Positions 18,352-26,706 of a stretch of DNA of 64,000 nt are shown piece after piece. A model generated the notes under the pieces. The model ran no database searches. It saw only the letters and a list, made by a program, of their open reading frames with translations, and had not been told where the DNA came from. How positions within the stretch are numbered: position 1 is the first letter of the stretch; every line of letters begins with the position of its first letter. The DNA comes from G965207335 sp965207335. Lineage in GTDB: Bacteria > Pseudomonadota > Gammaproteobacteria > PS1 > Pseudothioglobaceae. Both the position numbers and the translations under genes were made by a program. Location of the stretch: NCBI GenBank assembly GCA_965207335.1, contig OZ242267.1:868001-932000 (forward strand), given 5' to 3'.

Positions 18352-18528
18352 TTATTTTCTAAATTTTGATAGCAACCAACCAGCAGACGAGGCAACACCC
18401 AATGTTGATAGTATGTACCAAACCCCAATTTCACCAAGTATAGTAGGTTCAATTAATGCAATTATTGCTATTATAGGTAAAAATACAAATAATACTATAC
18501 TACCTAAAAAAATTTTAATTTTTTTCAT
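18352..18528 (-). CDS. Small membrane protein, unknown function
   Basis: 58 residues starting MKKIKIFLGSIVLF. Two hydrophobic stretches (about 5-26 and 34-50) with a short central loop IEPTILGEIG and a basic C-terminus KFRK. AGGAAATATA, a weak ribosome site, precedes the ATG. Paired with the 61-residue membrane protein immediately downstream. No family recognised. Confidence 0.45.
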   Translation of the reverse strand: MKKIKIFLGSIVLFVFLPIIAIIALIEPTILGEIGVWYILSTLGVASSAGWLLSKFRK

Positions 18529-18654
18529 ATTATATTTCCTACTATATCTAAACTTAAAATAAAATCAAAGGTGTCTAGCATCACTTGATTTTTGTTTGTT
18601 AAACCCCTTATCATTTTAACAGTTTTTTCTTAGGCAATTTATGGTTTGATAGTT

Positions 18655-19465
18655 TATAGAAACAATCTTAGGCAAAATACTGGTATTAATTATATCGTGT
18701 TTGCAATATGAGATTGCCACGCCTTTTTACAAAGTCTCGCAATGACGATATATAAAAAAAGTACCCAGAATAGTAAGCAAAGCTTACTTTGGGGAATATC
18801 CCCAAACCCCTAACAGCAATTACAAGGTGTTTAGTTTGTGTTAAGTTGTTTTATTGTTTTTTAATTGAGGGGCAGAATTAGTTCCTTCATTACAACTATG
18901 GTACAACTGCCCCTCAAACTCCCCATATAGACATTGTGCTTGTAAGGTATATTTTTGTTGTGAGATATTAGCGGTGTGGTTTAAAAAAAGCACTAAGAAT
19001 TGAGAATTGGAATAAATGCGGTGTAATTTAAAAAAGTACCCATAATAGTAAGCAAAGCTTACTTTGGGGAATATCCCCAAACCCCTAACAGCAATTACAG
19101 GTTGTTTAGTGCATATTAAGTTGTTTTATTGTTTTTTAATTGAGGGGCAGAACTAATTCCTTCATTATAATTATTGTACAACTGCCCCTCAAACTCCCCA
19201 TATAGACATTGTACTTGTAAGGTATATTTTTGTAGTGAGATATTCGCGGTGTGGTTTAAAAAAAGCACTAACAATTAATAATTAGTACCAGTATGTTGCC
19301 ACACACTAAAAAAGCAGTACTTACAATGACGATATAAAAAGTACCCAGAATAGCAAATTGGAATTACACCCACCGTCATTACGAGCCTTGATAAAGGCGT
19401 GGCAATCTCGTGCTACAAAAGCGGTGTAATTGGCGGTAGTATGTTGTCTGAGATTGTCACACACT
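18655..19465. repeat. Family C repeat cluster, inverted relative to the array
   Basis: Two further sets of the AGTAAGCAAAGCTTACT / GGGGAATATCCCC / GAGGGGCAG modules, starting near 18770 and 19048, on the opposite strand to the 16.4-18.1 kb array, bracketed by GTCATTGCGAG-type modules (18660-18750 and 19290-19460). The membrane-gene pair is thus enclosed between inverted repeat clusters. Confidence 0.75.
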
Positions 19466-19466
19466 A

Positions 19467-19565
19467 TTAGATAAGGCAAAGGCTTTATTACTGCCTTTTA
19501 AAGATATTCCCAAGGCACAAAAATTGTTAAATACTATTAATGGGTTAAGTACTAGCAAAAATTAA
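19467..19565 (+). pseudogene. Possible 3' remnant of a gene cut by repeats
   Basis: An open frame of 32 codons ending TAA at 19563-19565, encoding LDKAKALLLPFKDIPKAQ and a short tail. It starts abruptly at the edge of a family C module and has protein-like rather than repeat-like composition. It may be the end of a gene whose 5' part was lost; the family is not recognised. Confidence 0.25.
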
Positions 19566-19604
19566 TTATTAGGCATTTAAAATTAATTTACAAACATAAA
19601 AAAC

Positions 19605-20969
19605 CTAAGGTAATTTATCTATTACATTAAAATAACCGTAAAGCAATCGTTGTCCAAAACGCCTAAACGGTCTTAATGGATGACTAGGTAATTGTGAGGT
19701 AAAAACTGGTAGGTCAGATTTTTCATATTTTTTGTCAGCAACTAATTTGGCTAACATTTTTGCTGCATAAGCAGAAAAAGCAACCCCATTACCACTATAT
19801 CCTTGAGAATAATAAATTTGTTGCTTAGGGTCAGGCTGAGATATACGAGGCATCATGTCATGGCTAATATCCATCCACCCTGAGCAAAAATACTCAATTT
19901 TTACCCCAGCAATAGCAGGGAATTTACGAGCTATAGCCTTTTGTACTACGAGTAAATGCTTAGGATTATCAGCATCACTACCGCTAATTGCACTACGGGT
20001 GCCAATTTGTAGCCTTTTTTCTTTTAAAAACCGATAATAATAACGAAGTTTACGACTATCGGTAAAAAAGATGTGGCTTTTAAAATTACAAGCACTTATT
20101 TCTTTGTCTGTTAAAACTCTTGTTACCGCACAATTTGCCATAATAGGCATGTTTTTATAAGCAAGTAGTTTATGTAGGCTATGATTAGTGTAGCCTGCTG
20201 TTGCTACTATTACTTTATCCGCTCTAATTGTAGCTTGTGGAGTATTAAGCTCATGTTTACCTTTGTTATAATTCCAAGATATAACAGGACTACCAATATG
20301 AACCTTAGCACCGTATTCACGGGCTATTTTAAGATAACCAAAAGCAAGTTTAAGTGGATTTACTGCAATACCAACAGGCTCTAATATACCACCATAAGCC
20401 TCATCATCTTTAATATACTCATTGTGTATGGTTTTTGTATCTAGTATTTTAGTTGGATAATTAAAAAACTCATTGCATAATTTTGATTGCTTAACTAAAT
20501 TTTCATACGAGCTACGACTATGGGCTATTAGTAAACTACCGTTACCACTAGCATCGCAATCAATCTTTTTTGTTAATTCTGCAAATATAGCAAAACCTTT
20601 CAAGGTATCTTTATGAATTTTAAGTGCCATTTTTTTGCCCCAACGGCTTATCCATTGACCTCTGTTAAGTCTTCCCCAAGCTAGATGTCCTTGTCCTCCA
20701 TTACGGCTAGTACAACCCCAACCAACCATATTTGCCTCTAACACAGTTGCTTTTATATTATATTCTCTGGCCAAAAACATTGCTGTTGCAAGACCAGTAA
20801 AACCACCCCCTATAATTGCTACTTCCGTATCATAGTTTTTATTAGCAATACCGTCATTTTGGGGCTGTTTACCTGCTGCTGCAACCCAGTAAGAAGGCGA
20901 ATAATCAACATTACAACCTGGTGTTTTATCATACAAAGGATCGTATTTAGGGTTATAAGGGTTTATCAT
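19605..20969 (-). CDS. FAD-dependent amine/amino-acid oxidase (DAO family, PuuB-like)
   Basis: 454 residues. N-terminal dinucleotide-binding motif VAIIGGGFTGLATAMFLARE (about 50-69), then EANMVGWGCTSRNGGQ, the glutathione-reductase-type FAD contact seen in gamma-glutamylputrescine oxidase and related DAO enzymes. VIVATAGYTN and the C-terminal YSQGYSGNGVAFSAYAAKMLA complete the FAD site. Family members oxidise secondary or primary amines (gamma-glutamylputrescine, sarcosine-like substrates) with H2O2 release. The other putrescine-pathway genes are absent nearby, although glnA is 18 kb away; substrate unresolved. Monocistronic. Confidence 0.82.
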   Translation of the reverse strand: MINPYNPKYDPLYDKTPGCNVDYSPSYWVAAAGKQPQNDGIANKNYDTEVAIIGGGFTGLATAMFLAREYNIKATVLEANMVGWGCTSRNGGQGHLAWGRLNRGQWISRWGKKMALKIHKDTLKGFAIFAELTKKIDCDASGNGSLLIAHSRSSYENLVKQSKLCNEFFNYPTKILDTKTIHNEYIKDDEAYGGILEPVGIAVNPLKLAFGYLKIAREYGAKVHIGSPVISWNYNKGKHELNTPQATIRADKVIVATAGYTNHSLHKLLAYKNMPIMANCAVTRVLTDKEISACNFKSHIFFTDSRKLRYYYRFLKEKRLQIGTRSAISGSDADNPKHLLVVQKAIARKFPAIAGVKIEYFCSGWMDISHDMMPRISQPDPKQQIYYSQGYSGNGVAFSAYAAKMLAKLVADKKYEKSDLPVFTSQLPSHPLRPFRRFGQRLLYGYFNVIDKLP

Positions 20970-21091
20970 TATTTTTTATTATATTAAACTATCAATACAA
21001 CTATTTTTGCATAACTATTAGCAACCACTAGATAGTATAAATTAAAAGCAAGTCTCAATTATACAAAATATTAAAATTCTTTATTTTTTAA

Positions 21092-21132
21092 AAGTTATTA
21101 GGCATTTTTTTTAAAAAATACCTAAAATAACT
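21092..21132. repeat. Long inverted repeat upstream of the HTH gene
   Basis: AAGTTATT, GGCATTTTTT, then TTAAAAAATACC and AATAACTT: an imperfect stem of about 18-20 bp with almost no loop. It lies between divergent promoters (oxidase gene and HTH gene), 58 bp before the HTH start. It may be an operator for the HTH protein or a bidirectional terminator-like hairpin. Confidence 0.4.
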
Positions 21133-21189
21133 TGTTTTTATATAAAATTTATATAAAATAATAGTTTTAGCTAATAAATACTATAAATA

Positions 21190-21411
21190 ATGGCAAGCAA
21201 TAATTTACAAAAAGAGTTAGACACAAACGGCAAAAGTCAAAAAGAGTTAGCAGATGAATCTGGGGTATCAATAACAACAATTAGCAAGGTGTATAATAAA
21301 AAGAAAACTCCAGCACCAAAAACACAGGCAAAAATTGTTCAAGGACTAAGCAAGTTAGTAGAAAAGGAGTATAAAGTAGTTGATATTTTTATCTTATCTA
21401 AAAAGAAGTAG
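21190..21411 (+). CDS. XRE-type helix-turn-helix regulator
   Basis: 73 residues, essentially a single Cro/C1-type HTH: SQKELADESGVSITTISKVYN (about 16-36) is the recognition unit, followed by KTQAKIVQGLSKL. No sensor domain. First gene of a compact four-gene run (gaps of 5 and 6 bp, then a 14-bp overlap) and therefore the likely autoregulator of that run; the inverted repeat at 21092-21132 is the candidate operator. Confidence 0.75.
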   Translation: MASNNLQKELDTNGKSQKELADESGVSITTISKVYNKKKTPAPKTQAKIVQGLSKLVEKEYKVVDIFILSKKK

Positions 21412-21416
21412 GTAAT

Positions 21417-21704
21417 ATGTCTAAAACAAACAGCAAAAGCACAACAAATAAAAGCGAGCATCAGATAATAAGAGATAAATTAATACAATCATCAGGGTAT
21501 AAGGGGCAATTACCTGATGAAAATATTAACTCTGAGATAAAACATACTAAACAGGTGCCTTTTGAGGGCTCTGTATATCATAATCTAGGCTATTCTCTTA
21601 GTACAAAACAAATAAATAAAAAATATGATAAGTCCTTATTATCAGTGTGGTCAATTATTTTTTGGTCATTGCTAAAACCATTGCTAAAGTTAACCAAAAA
21701 ATAA
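21417..21704 (+). CDS. Hypothetical protein in HTH/P-loop cluster
   Basis: 95 residues. Polar, Ser/Thr/Asn/Lys-rich N-terminal half, then a short hydrophobic C-terminal stretch (LLSVWSIIFWSLLKPLL, about 75-91) that could be a membrane-associating helix. No family recognised. Position tight between the HTH gene and the helical membrane protein argues for a shared message. Confidence 0.5.
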   Translation: MSKTNSKSTTNKSEHQIIRDKLIQSSGYKGQLPDENINSEIKHTKQVPFEGSVYHNLGYSLSTKQINKKYDKSLLSVWSIIFWSLLKPLLKLTKK

Positions 21705-21710
21705 ATTTTT

Positions 21711-22310
21711 ATGGCTGATAAGTGCAGTGAAATTATTGATTTTTTAATACAAGACTACTTACAGGATTATACAGAAATATTAGGTATCACTGTTGGTATT
21801 GCTAACTTTTACCCACAACAAGCAGATAGCCAGATAAGAAATGCTTTAACACATTTATCTCGTGCTGCACAAACAGATAATAAAGACTTAATAGCAAAAG
21901 AAATTAAAAAAGCAAAAGGGCATATTGAAAGAGCTAAAAGAGATTGCCTAAAAATAGCTATTATAGAAAAAAGACAGCAAATAAAAGACATGATTATAGG
22001 TATTTATTTTGCTAAAGGTGGTCTGCCAAAAAAAATACAAAAAAAGCGTATTGAAATAGAAATAAATCGTAAAATTACTGCCATTAATGAAACAAAAGGG
22101 GAGGAAATTGCACAAGAGTTAGAATTTATTCTTAGCGAATTATTTGATTTAGAAGAACAAATCTTAGAGTTTGATACATTAGCACATCAACCTAGTAAAC
22201 TAGTGCGTTATGTTACTGCAATTATTTTATATGCAAAAAAAATATCAAATATAATTTTAATAGTAACAATCAGTGCTTTTGTAGGCTATTTTATTAATGG
22301 CTTTCTATAA
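21711..22310 (+). CDS. Helical protein with C-terminal membrane anchor
   Basis: 199 residues. Almost entirely alpha-helical and charged (about 35-155), with a basic patch KKIQKKRIEIEINRK, and one C-terminal hydrophobic helix (about 174-196), so tail-anchored. Residues 43-48 read RNALTH, the RNx3H spacing of HEPN-type nucleases, but placement near the N-terminus and lack of other support make this a weak hint. It overlaps the following P-loop gene by 14 bp. Function unknown. Confidence 0.55.
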   Translation: MADKCSEIIDFLIQDYLQDYTEILGITVGIANFYPQQADSQIRNALTHLSRAAQTDNKDLIAKEIKKAKGHIERAKRDCLKIAIIEKRQQIKDMIIGIYFAKGGLPKKIQKKRIEIEINRKITAINETKGEEIAQELEFILSELFDLEEQILEFDTLAHQPSKLVRYVTAIILYAKKISNIILIVTISAFVGYFINGFL

Positions 22311-23142
22311 CTACCAAAAATCAAACAACAAACGCATCAGCCTATTAGGTATGTCTGGGGTAGGTAAAACTCATTTAGCAAATATTTTAAGACAAACTGG
22401 CGATTGGTTTCATTATTCTGGTGATTATCGTATTGGCTCTAGATATTTAGATGAGCCAATTTTAGACAATATCAGAAAAACGATGATAAAAGATGATTTG
22501 TTACGCCAATTATTGTTAAGTGATGCCTTATACATTGGCAATAATATCTCGTTTGATAATCTACTATCAGTATCAAGTTTTTTAGGCAAACTGGGCAATC
22601 CAAAACTAGGGGCCTTGCCGTTTGATGAGTTTAATAAACGCCAAGCACTGCACGCAAAAGCAGAAGAAGATGCCATGCTAGATGTCCCTAATTTTATTGA
22701 AAAATCACAACATATTTATGACTGTAATAATTTTGTAAATGATGCAGGCGGTAGTTTGTGTGAATTAGACGATAGTATAATTGCTAAGTTGGCAAAACAT
22801 ACACTGCTTATTTATCTAAAAACCAGTGTACAACATGAAAAAATATTAATAAGTAGGGCAATTAGCAATCCAAAACCTATGTATTACCACCCTGATTTTT
22901 TAAAAGAGCAATTACAAAAATATCTAACAATAAATAATTTAGAGTTTGTTGCTCAAATTAATCCCAATGATTTTTCTACTTGGGTTTTTGAAAAATTACT
23001 TTATTATCGCCTACCTAAATATGAAGCACTAGCAAAAAAATATGGTATTACTATTGCTAGCGATGATTTATATAAATGCAATACAGCTAATGACTTTTTT
23101 ATCTTGTTAGAAAAACATAATAAGAGACCTTTGCATAAATAG
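22297..23142 (+). CDS. P-loop ATPase/kinase-like protein, uncharacterised conserved family
   Basis: 281 residues. Walker A GMSGVGKT (18-25) near the start, then DWFHYSGDYRIGSRYL, NNISFDNLLSVSSFLG, FVNDAGGSLCELDD (an adenylate/shikimate-kinase-like second half) and KPMYYHPDFLKEQL. I recall these blocks from a widespread proteobacterial family annotated only as ATPase; the substrate is unknown. The last residues RPLHK and the TAG stop are encoded by the tip of a family B element, so the native C-terminus has been replaced. Confidence 0.72.
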   Translation: MAFYNYQKSNNKRISLLGMSGVGKTHLANILRQTGDWFHYSGDYRIGSRYLDEPILDNIRKTMIKDDLLRQLLLSDALYIGNNISFDNLLSVSSFLGKLGNPKLGALPFDEFNKRQALHAKAEEDAMLDVPNFIEKSQHIYDCNNFVNDAGGSLCELDDSIIAKLAKHTLLIYLKTSVQHEKILISRAISNPKPMYYHPDFLKEQLQKYLTINNLEFVAQINPNDFSTWVFEKLLYYRLPKYEALAKKYGITIASDDLYKCNTANDFFILLEKHNKRPLHK

Positions 23143-23173
23143 GGATGATTATTCATGTTTATGCAAAGGTATC
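23124..23173. mobile_element. Family B element B2, minimal (50 bp)
   Basis: GAGACCTTTGCATAAATAGGGATGATT joined directly to ATTCATGTTTATGCAAAGGTATC: the two terminal repeats with the interior deleted. It forms the end of the P-loop gene (tail and stop codon). Confidence 0.65.
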
Positions 23174-23180
23174 AATAAAA

Positions 23181-23297
23181 CTACTGCATTAAGCAATTAA
23201 GTTGAGTGTTTGAAAAAAAGAATAAATATAAGTTAATGGTAAAACAAAAACTTGCTAAACTACTGTATGTTAACTGCTTTTTATCCTTATGCAGTAG
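23181..23297 (-). repeat. Family A element upstream of the histidine kinase
   Basis: Begins CTACTGCATTAAG and ends TTATGCAGTAG, an 8-bp perfect terminal inverted repeat (CTACTGCA/TGCAGTAG), with the ATATAAGTTAATGG-like middle of the family. It lies directly beside B2 and immediately before the kinase gene, whose promoter must be in or next to it. Confidence 0.55.
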
Positions 23298-23321
23298 CCT
23301 TATAACACATAGCTTTAAGAT

Positions 23322-24788
23322 ATGAACATTCGTATTAAATTTTTTGTTTATTTATTATCATCATCAATACTAGCAATACTACTGGCATTTAGTGCTTATA
23401 TTACCATAACTAGCAATATTAATATAATAGCTTTTATTCTTTTGCTAGTTGTCCTAGCTTGCTATTATGTATTATTTTTATTTATTAGAAAAGATTTTTT
23501 ATTGCCAATGCTAAATTTATATAAATATTCTAATTACTATAAAAACCAACAAAATACCACAAAAGATAACAGCAATGTATTGCATTCTATTACTAAAATA
23601 ATAGATGTTCTAGCAGATGAAAGTAAGGGTTTATATGATGATATGAGTATTATTTTAAACAAGCAAATTGAGCGATTAGCAAAAAAATCCAGCATTTTAG
23701 GTACTCTTTATAATGTATCTTCTTCGCTTAATAAAATTCATGATATTGATAAATTATTAAAATATTTTTTACAATTACTAATCAATATGACTAATGCTAA
23801 TTCTGGTATTGTTAGAATTTTAAATAATAATCAAGAATTAGAGATAGAATTAGTAATAGGCAACACCGATGTTGATGGTCAAAAACTTATTATTACTAAT
23901 AAAGATTGTGTTTGTTATAATATAGCCAGAGATAATGATAGCGTGCAATTTAGCATTAATACCTGCGAAAAATGTGTTGGTAAATCTAGCCAAAAAAAGT
24001 GTAAATACGGCACGATATTTATCCCACTTACTCATAAAAAAAATCACATAGGTGTAGTGGGTTTATTTTTTGATAAAACTCCATCTTTAAACCAAGATGA
24101 ACGATCTTTATTACAAAGCATAGGCTATCATTTAGCACTAGCAATAGAAAAAGATAGAATAGATAAAGAAGCTAAACGCTTAAGTATCAATAAAGAAAGA
24201 TTATTTCTGTCGCAAGATATTCATGACTCTTTATCACAAATATTATATAGTTTAGGTATGCAGACCTCAGTATTATTAGATATTATCAATAATGATAGTA
24301 AAGAAAATGCTCTTGATAAAGTACAAGATATAAAACTAGGTGTGCAACAAGCCAATGCAGAACTAAGAAACTTATTAAGCAATTTTAGAGAGCCAATTAG
24401 TAATTTAGGTTTAGTAGGTGATATTAAAAACTTAGTTTATAAATTTAAAAAAAGTAATAATATTGAAGTTTTTATACAAAGTGAAAAAAATATTAATATT
24501 AACTTAGAAAGTAGCGAACAAATATTAAAAATAGTACAAGAATCACTAGCAAATATTAGTAAACATTCTAATGCTAATAATGTTAGAATTCTAATATCAA
24601 AGCACAAGCTATTAATTGAAGATGATGGTGATGGTTTTGATACCACAATTAATAAAACTAATTATGGCGATTGTTTAGGGCTAAATATTATCAAAGAAAG
24701 AGCTTTAAGAATAGGGGTAAAATTAACAATTAACAGTGAAATAAAAGAAGGAACACAAATAATATTAGATATTCCTAACATGGTATGA
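23322..24788 (+). CDS. NarX/LiaS-type sensor histidine kinase with GAF-like cysteine module
   Basis: 488 residues. Two N-terminal membrane helices (about 7-27 and 34-55) with only a few residues between them, so no periplasmic sensor domain. Coiled linker, then a GAF-like domain (about 130-280) containing five cysteines (196, 198, 215, 218, 227), reminiscent of the central cysteine cluster of NarX/NarQ. HisKA_3 dimerisation helix with phospho-acceptor His301 (SQDIHDSLSQ) and a HATPase domain (VQESLANISKHSNA, EDDGDGFD, LGLNIIKERA). Input is therefore probably cytoplasmic and possibly redox or metal/Fe-S based. Overlaps the response regulator by 4 bp. Confidence 0.88.
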   Translation: MNIRIKFFVYLLSSSILAILLAFSAYITITSNINIIAFILLLVVLACYYVLFLFIRKDFLLPMLNLYKYSNYYKNQQNTTKDNSNVLHSITKIIDVLADESKGLYDDMSIILNKQIERLAKKSSILGTLYNVSSSLNKIHDIDKLLKYFLQLLINMTNANSGIVRILNNNQELEIELVIGNTDVDGQKLIITNKDCVCYNIARDNDSVQFSINTCEKCVGKSSQKKCKYGTIFIPLTHKKNHIGVVGLFFDKTPSLNQDERSLLQSIGYHLALAIEKDRIDKEAKRLSINKERLFLSQDIHDSLSQILYSLGMQTSVLLDIINNDSKENALDKVQDIKLGVQQANAELRNLLSNFREPISNLGLVGDIKNLVYKFKKSNNIEVFIQSEKNININLESSEQILKIVQESLANISKHSNANNVRILISKHKLLIEDDGDGFDTTINKTNYGDCLGLNIIKERALRIGVKLTINSEIKEGTQIILDIPNMV

Positions 24789-25423
24789 ATGTAGCAATTA
24801 TTGATAACCACGCATTATTTAGAGAGGGCATCACTGCACTACTAGAAAGAAAAAATATTAGTGTAGTAGCATTTACAGACGGCGAGCATGCTCTTAGAGA
24901 ATTAGCAAACTTTAAGTTTGATATAGTGCTATTAGATATGCGTATGCCTAAATTATCAGGCTTAGAAACTCTAATTGAACTTAAAAAACTCAATATTACC
25001 AAAGCACCAATAGTAATGCTAACTACCAGTTGTGAACAAAGAGACCTAAAACAATGCATAAAACATGGTGCACAAGGGTATTTATTAAAAGATATGCAAC
25101 CAGATGAATTGATAGACTCTTTAAATGATATTAGTAAAGGTAATATAGTTGTTGCTAAAGATATGGTGCATTTATTAGCACAAGTACTTAAAAGCGAGTT
25201 AAATGATGAAAAAAATATTTTCCAAAAACTAAGTCCTAGAGAGCAAGGTGTAGCTTGTCTTATAGCCGATGGCTTGAATAATAAGTTAATAGCAAAAGAA
25301 CTAAACATATCAGATGGTACGGTAAAATTACATGTGAAATCTATATTAAAAAAAACTGTTTGTAGCTCTAGGGTAGAAGTAGCGGTTAAAATAGTAAGGG
25401 GCGGTTATTGTGAAAATAGATAA
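24785..25423 (+). CDS. NarL/FixJ-family response regulator
   Basis: 212 residues. Receiver domain 1-120 with phospho-acceptor Asp51 (VLLDMRMP), acidic Asp7, Thr79-region and Lys (LLKD) positions intact; LuxR-type HTH at about 145-205 (LSPREQGVACLIADGLNNKLIAKELNIS then GTVKLHVKSIL). Translationally coupled to the kinase, so the pair forms one two-component system. Target genes are unknown; the dsr operon is one candidate because its promoter carries a palindrome, but no sequence evidence ties them. Confidence 0.92.
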   Translation: MNVAIIDNHALFREGITALLERKNISVVAFTDGEHALRELANFKFDIVLLDMRMPKLSGLETLIELKKLNITKAPIVMLTTSCEQRDLKQCIKHGAQGYLLKDMQPDELIDSLNDISKGNIVVAKDMVHLLAQVLKSELNDEKNIFQKLSPREQGVACLIADGLNNKLIAKELNISDGTVKLHVKSILKKTVCSSRVEVAVKIVRGGYCENR

Positions 25424-25480
25424 ATACCATTGTATGATAACAAAAAACAATTCTTATGCAGCGGTATCTAGTATTACAAT

Positions 25481-25581
25481 GATACCTTTGCATAAATAGG
25501 GGTTATTAGCAAAATGATAGATTCTGCCGAATTGGTGAAAAGTGGGTTTTTGATTATTATTCATATTTATGCACATGTCTC
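25481..25581. mobile_element. Family B element B3
   Basis: 101 bp, GATACCTTTGCATAAATAGG to GCACATGTCTC, with the interior shortened (retains TTCTGCCGAATTGGTGAAAAGTGGGTTTTTGAT). Its right end contains ATG codons that run in frame into the rhodanese gene. Confidence 0.65.
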
Positions 25582-26051
25582 ACGATATGACATATAAAGA
25601 ACTAGTTGCTAATGCCTTAAAAACTATACCCGAAGTAATGCCTTGGGATTTAATAAATGAATTTAGTAGTAAAACACCACCATTACTAGTAGATGTTAGA
25701 GAGCGAAAAGAATTTAATGCTATGCAAATCAAAAATTCTATTCACACACCAAGAGGGTTATTAGAAAGTGCTTGTGAATGGGGTTATGATGATACTGTGC
25801 CTATATTAGCTAGTAACAGGAAACAAAATATAGTGCTTATTTGCCGTTCTGGAAAAAGAAGTGCCTTAGCAGGAATAACTATGCAACAATTAGGCTTTAA
25901 ATATATTCGTTCTTTAGCCCTAGGAATCAAAGGTTGGAATGATGCTGACTTAGAATTAATTGATAGTAATAATAATATAGTTAATGCTGATGATGCAGAT
26001 AAATTACTAAATAAAAGACCCAGCAAAGAAAAATTACGACCGATAAAATGA
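25569..26051 (+). CDS. Rhodanese-like sulfurtransferase, cytoplasmic
   Basis: 160 residues as drawn; ATGs at 25569 and 25575 come from the flanking family B element, so the native start may be 25587 (MTYKELVANALK). Single rhodanese domain: LLVDVRERKEFN (39-50), and the active-site loop CRSGKRS with Cys92. No signal or membrane helix, so cytoplasmic. Overlaps the next gene by 4 bp. Together with TusA and DsrEFH it could feed sulfane sulfur into the Dsr pathway; the donor is not evident from sequence. Confidence 0.87.
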   Translation: MHMSHDMTYKELVANALKTIPEVMPWDLINEFSSKTPPLLVDVRERKEFNAMQIKNSIHTPRGLLESACEWGYDDTVPILASNRKQNIVLICRSGKRSALAGITMQQLGFKYIRSLALGIKGWNDADLELIDSNNNIVNADDADKLLNKRPSKEKLRPIK

Positions 26052-26350
26052 ACTTAATAGCTGTTATATTTTTACTATTATTGCCATTATTTAGTTATGC
26101 TAATTATAGTGTTAGCATCGGTAGTAGAGGTGTAGTGTTTGATGGCAACAACCAAACAACCGCATTAGAAGCACAATTATGCTCTGATATTCAATGTATA
26201 TTTGTCCCTGATTTTGAGCTTAGTTTATTAGGATTAAACCTAGGTGATAATGCAAAAAAAATACTAAAATCTTTACAAAAAATGGATAATAGTGATAGGG
26301 CATTTTTGTTTTATCAATTAGATAGTTTAGATAATATTAGTGACATTTAA
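26048..26350 (+). CDS. Secreted protein of unknown function
   Basis: 100 residues with a clear signal sequence (about 1-18, ending SYA). The mature part is short with two nearby cysteines (about 43 and 48, CSDIQC) able to form a disulfide. Coupled by a 4-bp overlap to the rhodanese gene. No family recognised. Confidence 0.6.
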   Translation: MNLIAVIFLLLLPLFSYANYSVSIGSRGVVFDGNNQTTALEAQLCSDIQCIFVPDFELSLLGLNLGDNAKKILKSLQKMDNSDRAFLFYQLDSLDNISDI

Positions 26351-26667
26351 GCAGATTATTGATATAGCAAAATAACAACTAAAAAGTAGCAATTTTTATA
26401 GATGCAACATTTAAAAGACGGTATTTTATGTCTTATACTCCAAAGTTTAACCAAAAAGAAACCGCCGTATAAGAATGTTTATGTGTGCAATACTGCTTTT
26501 TAGATATGTGCTTTTGCTTAGGATTAAGTTATTTACCATTAACTTAAATTTTATCCCTGCACAAAATCCAAGCTAATCACTTAATGAGAAAGTCTGCAAG
26601 TTTTTAAATATTTATTCATAATTACCGCTAAATAATATATAATATATAATATTTTTAAACATTATAA
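26351..26667. repeat. Gene-free stretch holding a family A element
   Basis: About 26490-26590 is a family A copy (ATACTGCTTTTTAGATATGTGCTT ... CTAATCACTTAATG). The remainder is AT-rich with a TA dinucleotide run (26630-26650); nothing else is recognised. Confidence 0.5.
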
Positions 26668-26706
26668 TTAGTCATTTTAGACAAAAAAACCGCTTTAACA
26701 AAATTA

